Of a stretch of 64,000 bases of DNA, positions 25,930-37,910 are shown in pieces. Numbering within the stretch: the first letter of the stretch is position 1; the number at the start of each line of letters is the position of its first letter. The position numbers and the translations under genes were made by a program. The stretch lies in the NCBI GenBank assembly GCA_037039925.1, contig JAXRKP010000018.1:674501-738500 (forward strand). The letters run 5' to 3'. This DNA is from Doris montereyensis. Its lineage: Eukaryota; Mollusca; Gastropoda; Nudibranchia; Dorididae. Below the pieces are notes generated by a model. That model had not been told where the DNA came from. It was given only the letters and a program-made list of their open reading frames with translations, and did no database searches.

Positions 25930-26281
25930 TGGAAGAACACAAACATCAGTCTAAAGACTAAACTGAAATTATTGCGTGCGGCTAATAGATTGAGGCGTAC
26001 AATGATTATGCCTGTAGGCTACGGATGTAAGTCCTGGACATTAACAGTCGACTTACAGAGAAGAATCCAAGCAGCGGACATGCGATACTACAGACGGCTT
26101 TTATACATCACATACTTGGACTTAGTCACCAATATAAAACAATCGACAAACCATTACGTAGAATCCCTCACTTCCATCAAGAAGAGGAAGCTAAAATGGT
26201 ATGGCCATATAACAAGAACTAATGGCCTTTCTAAAACGATTTTGTAGGGAACAGTCTTAGGAAGCAGAAAAGGGGCTGACA
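25930..26281 (+). mobile_element. RTE-like retrotransposon C-terminal fragment, left half (host of nested insertion)
   Basis: The frame reads RAANRLRRTMIMPVGYGCKS, WTLTVDLQRRIQAADMRYY, then KKRKLKWYGHITRTNGLSKT, the C-terminal region after RT in RTE-like LINEs. It is interrupted at 26281 by the Jockey-type element and resumes at 28882. Confidence 0.8.
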
Positions 26282-28881
26282 GAGCTATCAAGAAAATTTA
26301 ATTAGTGAAATAATCCACACAAGAAAAATAACGGAATGTATTTTCTGCAAAATTAATATCACAGGGAAAAGACCTCTGACAGTTGGCTCAGTTTATAGAC
26401 CACCAAACTCAGATAGAAACACCAGCACTGAAATTTGTCAAGAAATTCAGGAAATAACCATTAAAAATAAAAGAGCATGATTTTGAATGGGAGGAGATTT
26501 TAACTTACCACATATAAAGTGAAGTTCAGAAGGTTTATAAACAACACCAAAAACAAAGTGCCATCAGTTTTAAATATCTTGATGCAATTCATGAACTAGG
26601 ATGGAGCCAACTGGTCTATTCTTTACAAACAACCCAGGACTAATCTAGCAGATCAATATCATGTCTGTATAGGAGACCATGAAGCAGTTATTATAGCACC
26701 CAATCTTAACCCAGAAGGAAAGAAGGCAAAACAACGTAAAATAAAACTGTGCAACAGATGTGATCAATATCAGATAAAAAAATAATAAAAGTCTTTGCTT
26801 TTCAAAACTAATTTTTACAAAGATATAACCTTAACTCTAATGTAAATGAAATGTGGACAAGCATTAAAGAAAAACTACTGGTCACTATGAACCAAAATGT
26901 ACCAACAAAATATACCTCAGGCAATTTTCAACAGTCCTGGTTCACAAGTGAAACTAAACGTTTAGCTCGCAGAAAGAAAGAACTATTCATCAAAATGAGA
27001 AACTGTCACTCAGAGAGAGTAACAAGTAAATATAATAAAATAAGAAGGAAAGCTTAACAAGCTTGCAGAACAGCGCATGCGGATTATATAAAGAATATGA
27101 TAAAGGAAGATGGAAAACATAAAAAAAACTATGGACTCACATCAAAATCAAAAGTAAAAACCAGGAAAATTTTGGAATTTCAGACCTAAAAACTGATAAA
27201 CGTTTTAATTCAAGACCCCAAATCTAAAGCTGAACTCTTGAATAATCAATAATTTCTTCAGTATTTTCTGATCCACTATCAAAGATTAATAATTAACATA
27301 CCTACAGGTCACAAAAATATCTGAAATGAATCCAATAAAGGTCATAAAGCAAGAGTACTGAAATTAGTGTTTAACATCAACGAACATAAAGCAACATCTA
27401 TATGATGTTATTCCAGGCATCTCTAAACCAAAGTAAAGTTCTAAATGACTGGGAAAATGCTACTATAGTCCCGTTATTTAAAAGGGAGATCGACAATGAG
27501 TAGAAAATTACAGACCTGTCTCTCTAACTTAAGTAACTTGTAAACTATTGGAACACATAGTGCACAGTAACATAATGAATCACCTAGATATGCATAGCAT
27601 CCTAACAGATATCCAACATGGATTTAGACAAAAATGAAGTTGTGAAACTCAACTTATTACATCGATGAATGATTTCAGTAATTCTCTAAATCAAAGAAGC
27701 CAATTAGATGCTTTCCTCCTATATTTCTCAAAGGCTTTTGACAAAGTGGATTACAATGGATTATTAATCAAATTGGATGGGTATGGTATTAAATTAACTC
27801 TTCTCTTCCTAAAGGGTCAAATCGTTTCTTTTGGATCGCACTCAAAAGGTAATTGTTGAAGGTATTAAATCTAATCCCAAAACCAGTGTTTTCAGGTGTT
27901 CCCCAGGGAAATATCTTAGGTCCTCTATTTTCTTTTTAATATATATCAACGACATTGGCCAAATCTCTCACCAGGTACCAAACTAAGACGTTTTGCTGAT
28001 GATAGTCTATTGTATAGAAACATAAATAACATGAAGGATTGCAAAATATTACAAAAGGACATAAACACACTGCAAGAATGGGAGAGAAAATGGAAAATGG
28101 AGTTCCATCCAGATAAATGTCAGGTACTAAAAATAGGCAAAAAAATAAAATAAAAATAATAAATTCAAATTATTACATACATAAACAAAAACTAAAAATA
28201 ACCAACAGTGCAAAATACTCAGGAGTTACAATATACACTAAATTACAATGGAAAGAACAACATACAGCATTATGCAGAACAGCAAATGGCCATTTGGCCT
28301 TCCTTAGAAGAAACCTTTACAACTGTCCTCAAAATGTAAAAGAGAAATGTTTCTAGGCTTTAGTAAAACCAGTCTTAGATTATGGTAACTGTGTCTGAGA
28401 CCCACACCAACAGACGTACATACAAGAAATTGAGAAATTACAAAAGAATGCAGCCCGCTTTGTAACTAATAATTATACATACACTAAAGGAAATACCAAA
28501 ACCAACATGAACCAATTGCAATGGTTACCTCTAGAAGAACATTGAGCCAGAAATAACATGAATATTTTCTTTAAGGCTATAAATGGCCAACTGTTTATTC
28601 CATTAGATCAGCTTAAGAACAACCAGATCAGGCTGTCAAACATACATGGTTCCATCTTCAAACATTGATTGTCACCTGCACTCATTTTACCCCAGTACAG
28701 CAATGCTGTGGGATGGACTACAAACAGAAATAAAACTCAGCAATAGTTCTGAAGAGTCTAGAAACATAATCAAACACATCACTTTAAAGTCAAAATTGGA
28801 TTGATATTTTAGGTTCAATCAAAATATGTGCGCTGACTCTAATACTCAAGAATTGAGTTGAAGAAGAAGAGAGGTACAAAT
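26282..28881 (+). mobile_element. Jockey-type non-LTR retrotransposon nested in an RTE-like element
   Basis: The element is 5' truncated inside its endonuclease (RPLTVGSVYRPPNSDRN). Reverse transcriptase blocks follow in order: GFRQK, LLYFSKAFDKVDYNGLLIKL, GVPQGNILGPL, LRRFADDSLLYRNI (catalytic FADD), PDKCQVLKIG, KYSGVTIYTKLQW and LVKPVLDYGNCV. Frames are broken. A GAAGAAGAAGA-type tail lies near 28865. The 9-bp sequence GGGCTGACA flanks it at 26273-26281 and 28882-28890, a clear target site duplication. Confidence 0.85.
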
Positions 28882-29010
28882 GGGCTGACAACATTATAGA
28901 GTGGACCCAGAAGATATTAAGCTGAAACCCAAACCCTGGCCTATGATGAGTATGATCGGCATGGTTGTAGGGTATTGGTGCACCTATCAGCGCAGTGCCT
29001 AGACGACTGA
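28882..29010 (+). mobile_element. RTE-like C-terminal fragment, right half
   Basis: Starting at the repeated GGGCTGACA, the frame gives ADNIIEWTQK and continues the element cut at 26281. Removing the insertion and one copy of the duplication leaves a continuous reading frame across the join. Confidence 0.8.
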
Positions 29011-30270
29011 ATGAGCAGTGAGCGAGGCGTGCTTCGCCTCGGCAGTGAGTGAACGAGTGAAAGAAAGAAAAACGTGCACAACCGTGAGGTTTAATCCGGG
29101 AAAAACGAACTAAAAACCACATTCCTTAATCAAAATATATTTTGACACTACACCGTGCACTAGCTTTGCACGGCTAACAAAAAGGCCTAACACTACTAAC
29201 AGGGAAGCTAAACTGAAATAGGAGGCAGTCTAGTGCTAGTGCCACAGCCTAGTCAGGCGTGAGAGTCGAGAGTGAGGAGAGTGCTTTCAACTTGAAACTC
29301 GAGCACGATACGTCTGAATTAAATGCACTGCAGATCTATACTATGATAGGGAAGGGGAGGCAGGTCATTAATAAAATTATCATAATTTTTGTTGATTTTG
29401 ACAATTTCGATTGTTCTATGAATTCTCATATTTACGGTGGAGTGAAGTCAAAGGCGAAGTATGACAATAAATGACAACTCCACTAATAAAGACATGAAAA
29501 TAGGGTGTATTCCGTAATAGTAAGAAACTGTGTTCAAAGTTGCCTCCGTAAGTGGTGAACGTAAAAAAATACAAAAAATGTGTGCAAAGATGCCTACCAT
29601 TGATCTAGAACTAGATTTAGCCGAGTAAATTACCGAACTCGATTACGGCAGGTTTCACAAAATGGTCCATCCCCATTTCCCTCTTTTGTCAAAATGTACA
29701 TGTTATATTTTTTACAAGTGTTATATACCATGTTAAAGCTTAGAACATGAGGATTCCAGATAAATGACTTTAAGAGATAGCAAAGGACTGTGGGGCAAGT
29801 AAATTAGCTTTTAAAAGTCATGTTTTTCAGTCAAGGGTCATAACTGTGAAATTCTAGGTCCAATGCCAGTACGTAATGTTACGTGAACTGCTCGCGTCCG
29901 TCGACCGAGGTTTCCCTGGCGTTTATTTAGTGACGTAGCAGCTTGGGCATCTGGTTTGGAGAGTTCCCCGACTTTTCCCTAGTTCTCAATAAGATGTGAA
30001 GTCTGTGTTTGTGTTTCCCGACACCTCGGGTGTTGAGTCGACGGCCGGTACCTTACGTTGATCAGATGACTCACGCGATCCGGATCGCGTGGATGATGAA
30101 AACCAATGCCTTTTGTCCCGTTTTTGTAAAATTCTGTGATTGTACGCCTTTATACTATCCTTATTATGTGTTACGGGTTTATCGTGTGTACCATTCTGCT
30201 CAAACTGGTACGGTAAACTTCACGACTTATAATTTTAACGAGTGAGGATGCGATACGTATAGGCCGATAT
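29011..30270. other. Intergenic sequence with one perfect palindrome
   Basis: No protein or transposon block recognised. There is a GAGGCGTGCTTCGCCTC hairpin near 29024. The plus-strand frame 30009-30245 has no recognisable domain. Confidence 0.5.
30072..30091. repeat. 20-bp perfect palindrome
   Basis: The sequence from 30072 to 30091 equals its own reverse complement, centred on TCCGGA, and contains two GATC and two CGCG steps. The flanks are not symmetrical. Confidence 0.9.
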
Positions 30271-30273
30271 TTG

Positions 30274-30275
<2 letters not shown>

Positions 30276-30358
<83 letters not shown>

Positions 30359-30453
30359 AGAGGGAGGGAGGAGAGGGAGAGGGGAGAGAGATGCACCAGC
30401 AACAAAGGGAGGGAGGGAGGGAGGGAGAGGGGGAGGGAGAGAGATTGATTATG
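30276..30453. repeat. (GA)n microsatellite with GGGA tail
   Basis: About 38 GA units, then GGA- and GGGA-rich sequence. Frames here are repeat artefacts. Confidence 0.95.
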
Positions 30454-30499
30454 AAAAGAACGATTTTATTATTATACTTATTATACACTGTGTATTAGA

Positions 30500-31735
30500 C
30501 CTCTGTCTTACATTAACATGGCCTACCGACAACCATATCAATAGGCTACATTATTATGTATTTAGTGTACCTTCACTAAAAAGGAAAATGTGTTAATCGA
30601 CTGACTGTTCCAAGAAACCACCGTTGGCCCAATCTCTACGCCAGGAACCTCACGATTTTCTTAGATGTAACTCATTGGCCACAACATGTTTGCTTAATTC
30701 ATATACTCCAACACTGTTAGGTAGACGTGTGTAAAATTACTTTTCCAAAGTCACATTAATCATTAAGGGATTGGGCTCAGCTAGGTATCGTGCCATAGAT
30801 TATAATAGTTGCATGTTTTACACTATGATGGGCATTGCATACCAGGCTGATAATATTATGTTTTTATTATTATATCAATGTATCAAAGGAAAAAAAACTG
30901 ACTTCATTTGTCAATAAGAATGTTGCTACTGCAATTACGACCTTTTTAACCAATGGGTTCAGATGGAATCCCAACACTGAACTATTCTTCAAGTCAGTTT
31001 TTTTTTCTTTGATATATCACGGTCGTATGTGATGTTACGTGTCTGTATTTCCCGATGATTATATGGTGGTCATAGGTCGTAAGTGCAATATCAAGGAAAC
31101 ATCCTATAATATCCGATTAAAAATTTTCACACATGTTCTATTTATGTGTTTAGACGAAGTTAGGAAAGTTTCATAAAAACATATCAATATTTGGCGAAAA
31201 TAAAGTTTTTTTTAACTCTCCTGTATAAATTAAAAAATGCACATACGACTGTGTTCCTGGACGGTGACAATATGTTGATGTACTCTTATTGAATGTACTA
31301 TGTTTTTTGCATGCACATTTGCTATGTAATTATTTTTTATTAATGTTGCATCTATGATTATTATTGCTTTTTGTTTTTATACAAACTAGTTTATACTTGC
31401 AAATGTCATGAGAAGAGAACATGATTTTTTGAAAGAACAGACATTTATGTATAGAATACATTTTAAAAATATATTTGTTTATTTACAGGAAGAGTTCAGT
31501 CTTTTTTATGTGGAGATGTTGGAAGTATATGAAATCTTCATAGCTGTTCTTTTGTGGATTGATTTCACTTCTTCAGCTCGTTTGGGAAGTATGTATCTGT
31601 ATGAAGATAAGTTTTGTGTGTGTATTAGTATTAGTTTTATCTTTTATTTGTTTGTCATTTATGTGCACTTGAATAGAAAATTATTTTGTGATTTGAAAAT
31701 ATAATTTGGATCATCACTGAAAATGAACAGGAAGG
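30500..31735. other. Intergenic sequence, nothing recognised
   Basis: AT-rich DNA. A 98-residue plus-strand frame at 31408-31704 is hydrophobic with no recognisable motif and may be chance or part of the LINE that follows. Confidence 0.45.
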
Positions 31736-31739
31736 TGTG

Positions 31740-32480
31740 ACATCATCTTTCAAATGAAGAAGAATTGTCAGCACTCTAGTATTACTAAGGCAAGTAGAAT
31801 GATTGGAATTATTTTTAGAAGTTTTTCATATATGGATGTAAACATGTTTCTTTCACTTTATAAAACTGTTGTTTGACCTATACTGGAACATGGAAATTGT
31901 ATATGGAGCCCTTTATTTAAACGGCAATCAATTCTTTTAGAAAAAGTACAAAGACGAGCGACAAGGTTATTGAGAGAATTGAAGCATGGTGATATGTCAT
32001 ATTATGGTGTAAGATTGAAATGTCTTCGACTCCCCTCACTAAAATACAGAAGAAAACAGGGAGAGATCTTATCCAATTGTATAAAATTGTTCATAACATA
32101 GATAATATTGATTATAAATCATTTTTCAATTATTCTCATGTGAATTTTACTCGGGGAGATAGATTTAAGATTGACCTTTTATGAAGTTCTACTTCTGTAA
32201 GGCATATTTTTTTCATTACGCAAATAGTCAAATTATGGAATAATTTTCTGTTCAAAGCAAAAAATATAAACACTATTAATTCTTTTAAAGATGCCATTGA
32301 TATGAAGCTTTACAATTTAAAATATTTGTATAATGAATGAATGTGCATTGTTGGTATTTATTACAATATGTTCATTCATTTTCAAAACTCCATGATTATT
32401 TTGAGATGTATGGGGCATTTAAAGGTCAAATGATCTACATTGCCTCTGAAAGGATATGATATTTGTAATTAAAAAATGGA
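31740..32480 (+). mobile_element. Non-LTR retrotransposon C-terminal fragment
   Basis: Broken plus-strand frames give YMDVNMFLSLYKTVV, PILEHGNCIWSPLFKRQS, LLEKVQRRATRLLRELK, LRLPSLKYRRKQGEI, NFTRGDRFKI and VKLWNNFLFKAKNINTINSF. This is the post-RT region of Jockey/CR1-type LINEs. The catalytic part is missing. Confidence 0.8.
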
Positions 32481-32950
32481 GTACATGATAAATACATTTC
32501 TAAAGTTAGTTTCAAAGAAGAGGAAATAGATTGTTTGCTGCATTCCACCTTACCATTATATTCCCAAATGTGTGTACATTATGTAGATAAAATATTGTTC
32601 TGAAACACTCACTTTATTATTAACTCTTGATTCTTGTACCCAAAACCTGTGACATTATCCAAGTGAGAAAAAAGTATTTATTTTAATCTATTAGTAATCT
32701 CTATTAATCTCTCATTGTTAAAGTTGCTCAATTTGACAATGCCTGATGAACATTTTAAAAATTGTCACAGTTTGCCACTTCATGAGCTTTCATTCTGGTA
32801 CAGTTGTGAACAGTGTAACTACCGTAGACAGCACCCCTCACTTCACGTCCATTAATTTCCCTTTGATTGTAGAGAGAATAAACAAAACTTCAATGCCTTA
32901 ATTCATTTATGAATCAATTGAATGTGATTGTATTTCATAGCATCTCTGTC

Positions 32951-33087
32951 TAAGGTTTCATTACATTGTCTTTGGACATGGGAACAAAAGGAACAAGGCA
33001 CTGTTGTTGTTTCATGGAATGAACCGGAATTGTTTATTAATTTGCCAGATAGTTTTTGTTGGGCGGGCCAAATCCGATACTGTTACA
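32951..33087 (-). repeat. 3' LTR of the gypsy element
   Basis: Same 137 bp as the other LTR apart from one substitution near 33030. A polypurine tract lies directly before it in the element's orientation. Confidence 0.9.
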
Positions 33088-33162
33088 TCTCCTTCCTTAA
33101 GAAAGAAAAAAAAGAAAGGATATAATCATAACAAAGGTTTAAAAAAAACATTAAAAAAAAAC

Positions 33163-33225
33163 CTGTTCTTGGCTGCTAATAATCTGCTCTTGGCTGCTAA
33201 TAATCTGTTCTTGGCTGCTAATAAT
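33163..33225. repeat. 21-bp tandem repeat, three copies
   Basis: Three copies of CTGTTCTTGGCTGCTAATAAT (one with C at the fourth base), inside the gypsy element near its 3' LTR. The unit is a multiple of three but no reading frame is evident. Confidence 0.9.
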
Positions 33226-33360
33226 CCATAACTGTCCATTTTCACCAGGCTGAATAAAATGTTCATTTTCACTGTACTGAGAGTTAAACAGCCCATTTGA
33301 TGACTACCACAAAACAGTCCATTATAGTGTTCTAATTTTTAATACAAAACAGTTCATTTG

Positions 33361-33600
33361 TTCTAACACAACTTAAACAGTTCATGTTTGTTCTAACACA
33401 CTTAAACAGTCCATGTTTGTTCTAACACAAACTTAAACAGTCCATGTTTGTTCTAACACAAACTTAAACAGTCCATGTTTGTTCTAACACACTTAAACAG
33501 TCCATGTTTGTTCTAACACAACTTAAACAGTCCATTATTGTTCTAACACAACTTAAACAGTCCATTATTGTTCTAACACAACTTAAACAGTTCATTATTC
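33361..33600. repeat. Roughly 30-bp tandem repeat, eight copies
   Basis: Units start TTCTAACACA, followed by ACTTAAACAGTCCAT and TATTG or GTTTG, between the end of gypsy pol and the 3' LTR. A decayed unit precedes it at about 33312. Confidence 0.9.
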
Positions 33601-34645
33601 TCTGAAACGCTTTGGTTTGACGATGGTTCTTCCATGTCGTGTCCGTTGTGTGTTGAGCGTTGCCGTTTCAGTTTCAGTTTGTTTGGGTGGTAACTGGAAG
33701 GATACGTGTTTCTTCTCTTTATTATTGTTAACGAGTGCTTTGAGTGTTTCTGTAGGGTTAGCAGTTGGCTTAGTCGCTGAAGCTGCTGGAATGTCTCTGA
33801 TATGTTGTCTATTCCTTCGGATGGTGTTTCCATTTGAAACTCTGAGTATGTATGACTTTGGGTTGTCTGTGTGTTGTGTTACTGTCGCTGGGAGCCATTG
33901 TCCTGTTTCTGGATGTCGTGTTCTGACTGGCTGTCCTATGTAAAGGTGTGAAGTTCCTCCGGAAGAGCATGTTGATCAAAATAGTGTTTTTGTGAGTGTT
34001 GACGTTTTTCAAGTTCTTCGTGGATTTCGGTCAAGTTTGGATCTGTATTGTGACTTTTCATGGGAAGTGTGTTTTTCAATTTTCGTCCCATGAGGAGCTG
34101 AGCTGGTGTTCCAAGTTTGGCTGTGATTGGAGTTGATCTCAATGTAATAAAGCGAGTGCTGGATCAGTGTTTGATTGTAGTGCTTTTTTGAGAATGTTTT
34201 TGATTGTTTGAATTTGTCGCTCGATAAAGCCGTTTCCTTGTGGTCTTCTGGGTGACGTTGTCGTATGTGTGAATTGCCACGTGCTTGCAAATTCTTTGAA
34301 AGCAAAGCTTGCAAAGTGAGGTCTGTTGTCACTAACAAGATTGTCGGGTATGCCAAATTCCGAAAATACTTGTTTCATGACGTTGATGACAATGCTCCTG
34401 GGTGATGGTTGGGGTAATTTTCGCACAATTGAAAATTTGGAATAGTAGCCAGATGATAATATACTGGTTATGGTTGAAATAAAAAATGTCTGTGGCCACA
34501 ACACTCCATGGTCTGGTTGGGATTTCATGTGGAGTGAGGGGCTCTGGTGTTTGTGCTTTTTGGTGTTGTTGACATGTTTTGCAATGAGATACAAGTTGAT
34601 CGATTGCTTTGTTGATTCCAAGCCAGTAAACTGATGTGTTGGCAA
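33600..34645 (-). pseudogene. Gypsy integrase core and C-terminal tail (several frames)
   Basis: The 34139-34645 frame has the core blocks YYSKFSIVRKLPQP, FSEFGIPDNLVSDN and GFIERQIQTIKN. Further frames (33936-34142, 33809-34012) carry LGTPAQLLMGRKL and a tail with TRHPETGQWLP-type residues. The region ends with stops at about 33600. At least three frame changes occur. Confidence 0.8.
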
Positions 34646-35792
34646 GAAGTTTTGTTTTTTCTACGCCAAGGTGTGCTGTGTGTAGTTGTTTGAGTATGTC
34701 TTGCTGCTGGTTGGGCGGTACAACAATTCGGTTGCCATTGAATATGATACCATCCTCCACTGATAGTTGATCTCGAATACTCCAGTATGGCCTGAGATCA
34801 TTTGGGAGTTGAGATATCTTTTCTGGCCATCCTGTGACTATAATGTCTTTGAGACCGCTAAGGATTGGGTCTTTGCAGGATTCACGTTTCAGCTTTGTGA
34901 GTCGATCATCTGAGAAGTGGACATTATCAACTCGTAGATCGAGGTTGATGATGTTTTGATTTGTCATGTTTGGTAATCTGCTTAACCCGTCTGCCAACTG
35001 ATTCTTGTTTCCAGGTCGATGTATGATGTTGAAATTGTATCCGTTGAGGGATATGATCATACGTTGTAGTCTGGGTGGTGCTGATGTGATAGGTTTATTC
35101 AGAATCATGATGAGTGGGCGATGATCTGTGATGATATCGAAGTGTCGGCCAAATAGGTAGGTGTGAAAACGTTGTACGCCGAATACAATTGCGAATAGTT
35201 CTCGTTCGATGCATGCGTATCGTTGTTCGGTTGGGGTTAGGCTCTTGCTGGCGAATGCTATGGGTTTCATAGTGTTCTGGTTGTCCGGTTGTAATAGGGC
35301 TGCACCAATACTTCTCAGGCTGGCGTCACAGTGGAGTTCTACTGGTTTGTGTGGATTGTAATAGTGTAGTGTTGACTGCTCAGTGACTGCAGTTTTGATG
35401 TTGTTGAATGCTTCCTGGTGGTGACTTTCCCACAAGAAGATTGTGTCTTTGCTGAGTAGATCTCGGAGTACAGCTGTTTTGGAGCTGAAGTCTGGTATGA
35501 ACTTTGAAAGATAGCTTGCGAACCCTAGGAAGTGGTGTAACTCTGCTTTCGAGGTTGGTTCAGGCATGTGCTTGAGATCGTTGATTTTTGATGGGTCTGG
35601 CTTGATGCCTTGTGTTGTGTATACATGTCCAAAGAATGTGATTGAATCACTTTTGATAGTGCATTTTTCAGAGTTTAGCACGAGTCCTTCTTGTTTTGCA
35701 ATGTTCATGAAGTTGTGCAGGTGTCGATCGTGGTCTTCTTCTGTTGCTCCAAACACAATGATGTCATCAGCTATGCCACATGTGTGGTACAT
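34332..35792 (-). pseudogene. Gypsy pol: RT catalytic region, RNase H, integrase start
   Basis: A 486-residue frame begins at the RT catalytic block (GIADDIIVFG). It continues through FFGHVYTTQGIKPDPSKI and FLWESHHQEAFNNIK, an RNase H domain (LHCDASLRSIGAALLQ, FASKSLTPTEQRYACIEREL, DHRPL), then the integrase zinc finger (HLGVEK.. CKTCQQH) and the first catalytic Asp in VVATDIF. It runs out of frame near 34460 in the integrase core. Confidence 0.9.
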
Positions 35793-36691
35793 TTGCTGAG
35801 AATTCGGTCCATCTCCAGCTGGAAAATGTCTTGGCTAACTGATAGACCAAAGGGTAGTCTCTGGAAGCAGTATCTGCCAAATGGTGTCTGGAACGTTGTG
35901 AGTGGCTGACTGTCTGGATGTAATTTGATTGACCAGTAGCCTGACTTGGCGTCGAGTGTGGAGAAGAACTTAGCACCTGTGAGTTTGTGATTGAGGTCTT
36001 CCACAGTTGGTGTGCTGTGATGTGGTCGAAGGAGCGCTTTGTTGAGGTGTTTCGGATCAAGGCATATGCGGATGCTGCCGTTTTGTTTTGTCACATAGGT
36101 AAGTGAATTTACCCAGTCTGTTGGTTCTTCGATTTTGCGTATTATGTTTTGTTCGCACATGTTGTCTAGTTTGTTTTTTATGGTATCTTTCAGGGCAATT
36201 GGGATTTTCCTTGGTAGGTTGATTCTGGCTGGTACGTTTGGATCGGTAGCTAGTGTATGTTGTGTTTTGAATTCACCAATTCGATCAAATTGATTGGGGT
36301 ACATTGTTTTGAGGTCTTCTGTACTGTTGATCGGTGTTGTCTTTTGTACCGCACAGTGCAGTGTGACTATTTTGAAGTTTTCGCTAGTTGGAAGGCCAAG
36401 GATGGCATGTCCTGGTGCATTTACTACGAAGAAGTCTATCTTGTCCCAAGACTTGCCGTCGTATGAGCATTGCAGTGGAAGTGTTCCATAGCAGTCGATT
36501 TTCATACCGTTGTAGGCTGTGAGAGTTGTGTTTGCTGGTTTAAGGAAATTGTTCTCAGGTCGATTGTTACATATTTTGTCAGGGTACATGTCGTTGAAGA
36601 GTCTCAGCGGAAGGGTGTTTGCTTGTGCTCCGGTGTCAACTTTAACTTTCAGATTGTGTGTTCCCGGTTTGTTTTGGAGTTTGATGTACAT
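35771..36691 (-). pseudogene. Gypsy pol: protease and N-terminal RT
   Basis: The frame contains VDTGAQANTLP, an aspartic protease active site (D-T-G), then RT blocks PRKIPIALKD, DWVNSLTYVTKQNGSIRICL, LDPKHLNKALLR, FSTLDAKSGYWSI and FQRLPFGLSVSQDIFQ. It stops at the point where the catalytic Asp-Asp motif begins in the next frame, a one-base shift near 35780. Confidence 0.9.
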
Positions 36692-36712
36692 GTTTGCAAA
36701 GGCTTCATCGCG

Positions 36713-37614
36713 TTAGTGTTGACTGTTGATACCGCAGAAGGACAATAATTCAAGTTGTTGATTCATCATGTCACTATCCTCGCTCGAGGCATCTTGAGGA
36801 TCGACGGAGTGGATTTGTTTCCTGTTGTGTTTCTGGTGGTGGGAATTGTGTCTTGATTGGGATCTGTGCCTGTATTTGGTTGTGAGGCACAGTTTTTCCC
36901 AGTGGCCTATTTTGCCACTTGATCCACACACGGATTTTGATGCAGGGCATGCGTCTTTGTTGTGTGCATGATCTCTGCCACAGTTCTTGCACGTTGATTT
37001 GTGTTTGTTTCTGTTAGTAGTGTTAGTGTGTTGAGGTCTAGACTTTCTCACTGCGTCTACTGGTGTGTTCATTGCTGTGTTGATGGATTTGAGAGCGTTT
37101 AAATGCGCTATCGATGCTTCATATGTTCTCCCTAATTGAATGGTTTCGTCAAGTGTGAACTCAATGGATTTAGTGAGTAGCTCCTTTTGGAATTCAGGTT
37201 TTGGGGTTGCTGCTATGATTATGTCTATCAACCTTTGTTGTAGCTCTTCTTTTTGAAAGTTGCATTTGTTTGCGATCTGTTTCGATCTGTTGACAAAGTC
37301 AAGTGATTCGTCTCCCTTTGTCGAAGGGCTGCCAGACGAAGTCTGTTGATTCTGAAGTTGTTTGCTGGCTCAATCTGGGCAGCAAATCTTTGCCAGATGA
37401 TATCTTGGTCTTTCCTTTCCTCCTCGGTTAGGTCCCAGCTGTTAAATCGTTTGATACCTTCCTCGCCAGCTGCAAGGAGTATGGTAGCTACTCTACCGTC
37501 CTGTTTGATGTTTGGATGGACTGCAAAGTATAGCTCCATTCGCTGTTTGAAAAAACGGAATGACTCTGGGACGTTATGTGATGTCCAGTCCATCGTTGGG
37601 GCCTTGTCTACCAT
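36713..37614 (-). pseudogene. Gypsy gag with two CCHC-like zinc knuckles (frame-broken)
   Basis: The start is at 37614 (MVDKAPTMDW). A capsid-like region runs to about 37320, where the frame changes at a CCCTTT run (37314-37319, AAAGGG in the element's sense). The second frame continues to 36713 and contains CKNCGRDHAHNKDACPA and then CGSSGKIGHWEKLC. The second knuckle has Ser where the second Cys is usual. The knuckles bind element RNA during packaging. Confidence 0.85.
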
Positions 37615-37910
37615 ATTAGATTATATTAGCAAAATCTTATCTCTGGTAAAGGTATATCTATGTTGATGAGCTGAGAGGGAACGTTGGTGCTGGTGTAGGT
37701 AGTCTAGATCTAGGCCTATTCTAGGTCTAGAATCTAGAAGCTGGTTGGTTAGCACAAGGGATGCTAACGAAGACTGGTCTGGTGATAGGCCTTAAGTTGA
37801 TATAACTTACGATGAGTTGATATTTAAGAATATCACTGGTATTAGGATTGATTTTTCACCAGTGCTGATGCATTTGATGAAGTTAACGCTTTTCTACCGC
37901 TGCCACCATG

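Noticed and set aside
29259..30245. Two 70-80 residue frames near the palindrome as possible genes
   Set aside because: No start context, domain or exon pattern beyond chance.
31408..31704. 98-residue hydrophobic frame as a possible host exon
   Set aside because: No splice-bounded structure or motif and it precedes a LINE remnant; left unassigned.
33617..33943. 108-residue plus-strand frame with hydrophobic stretches (also 35566-35799, 36257-36748)
   Set aside because: Antisense shadows of the gypsy element.
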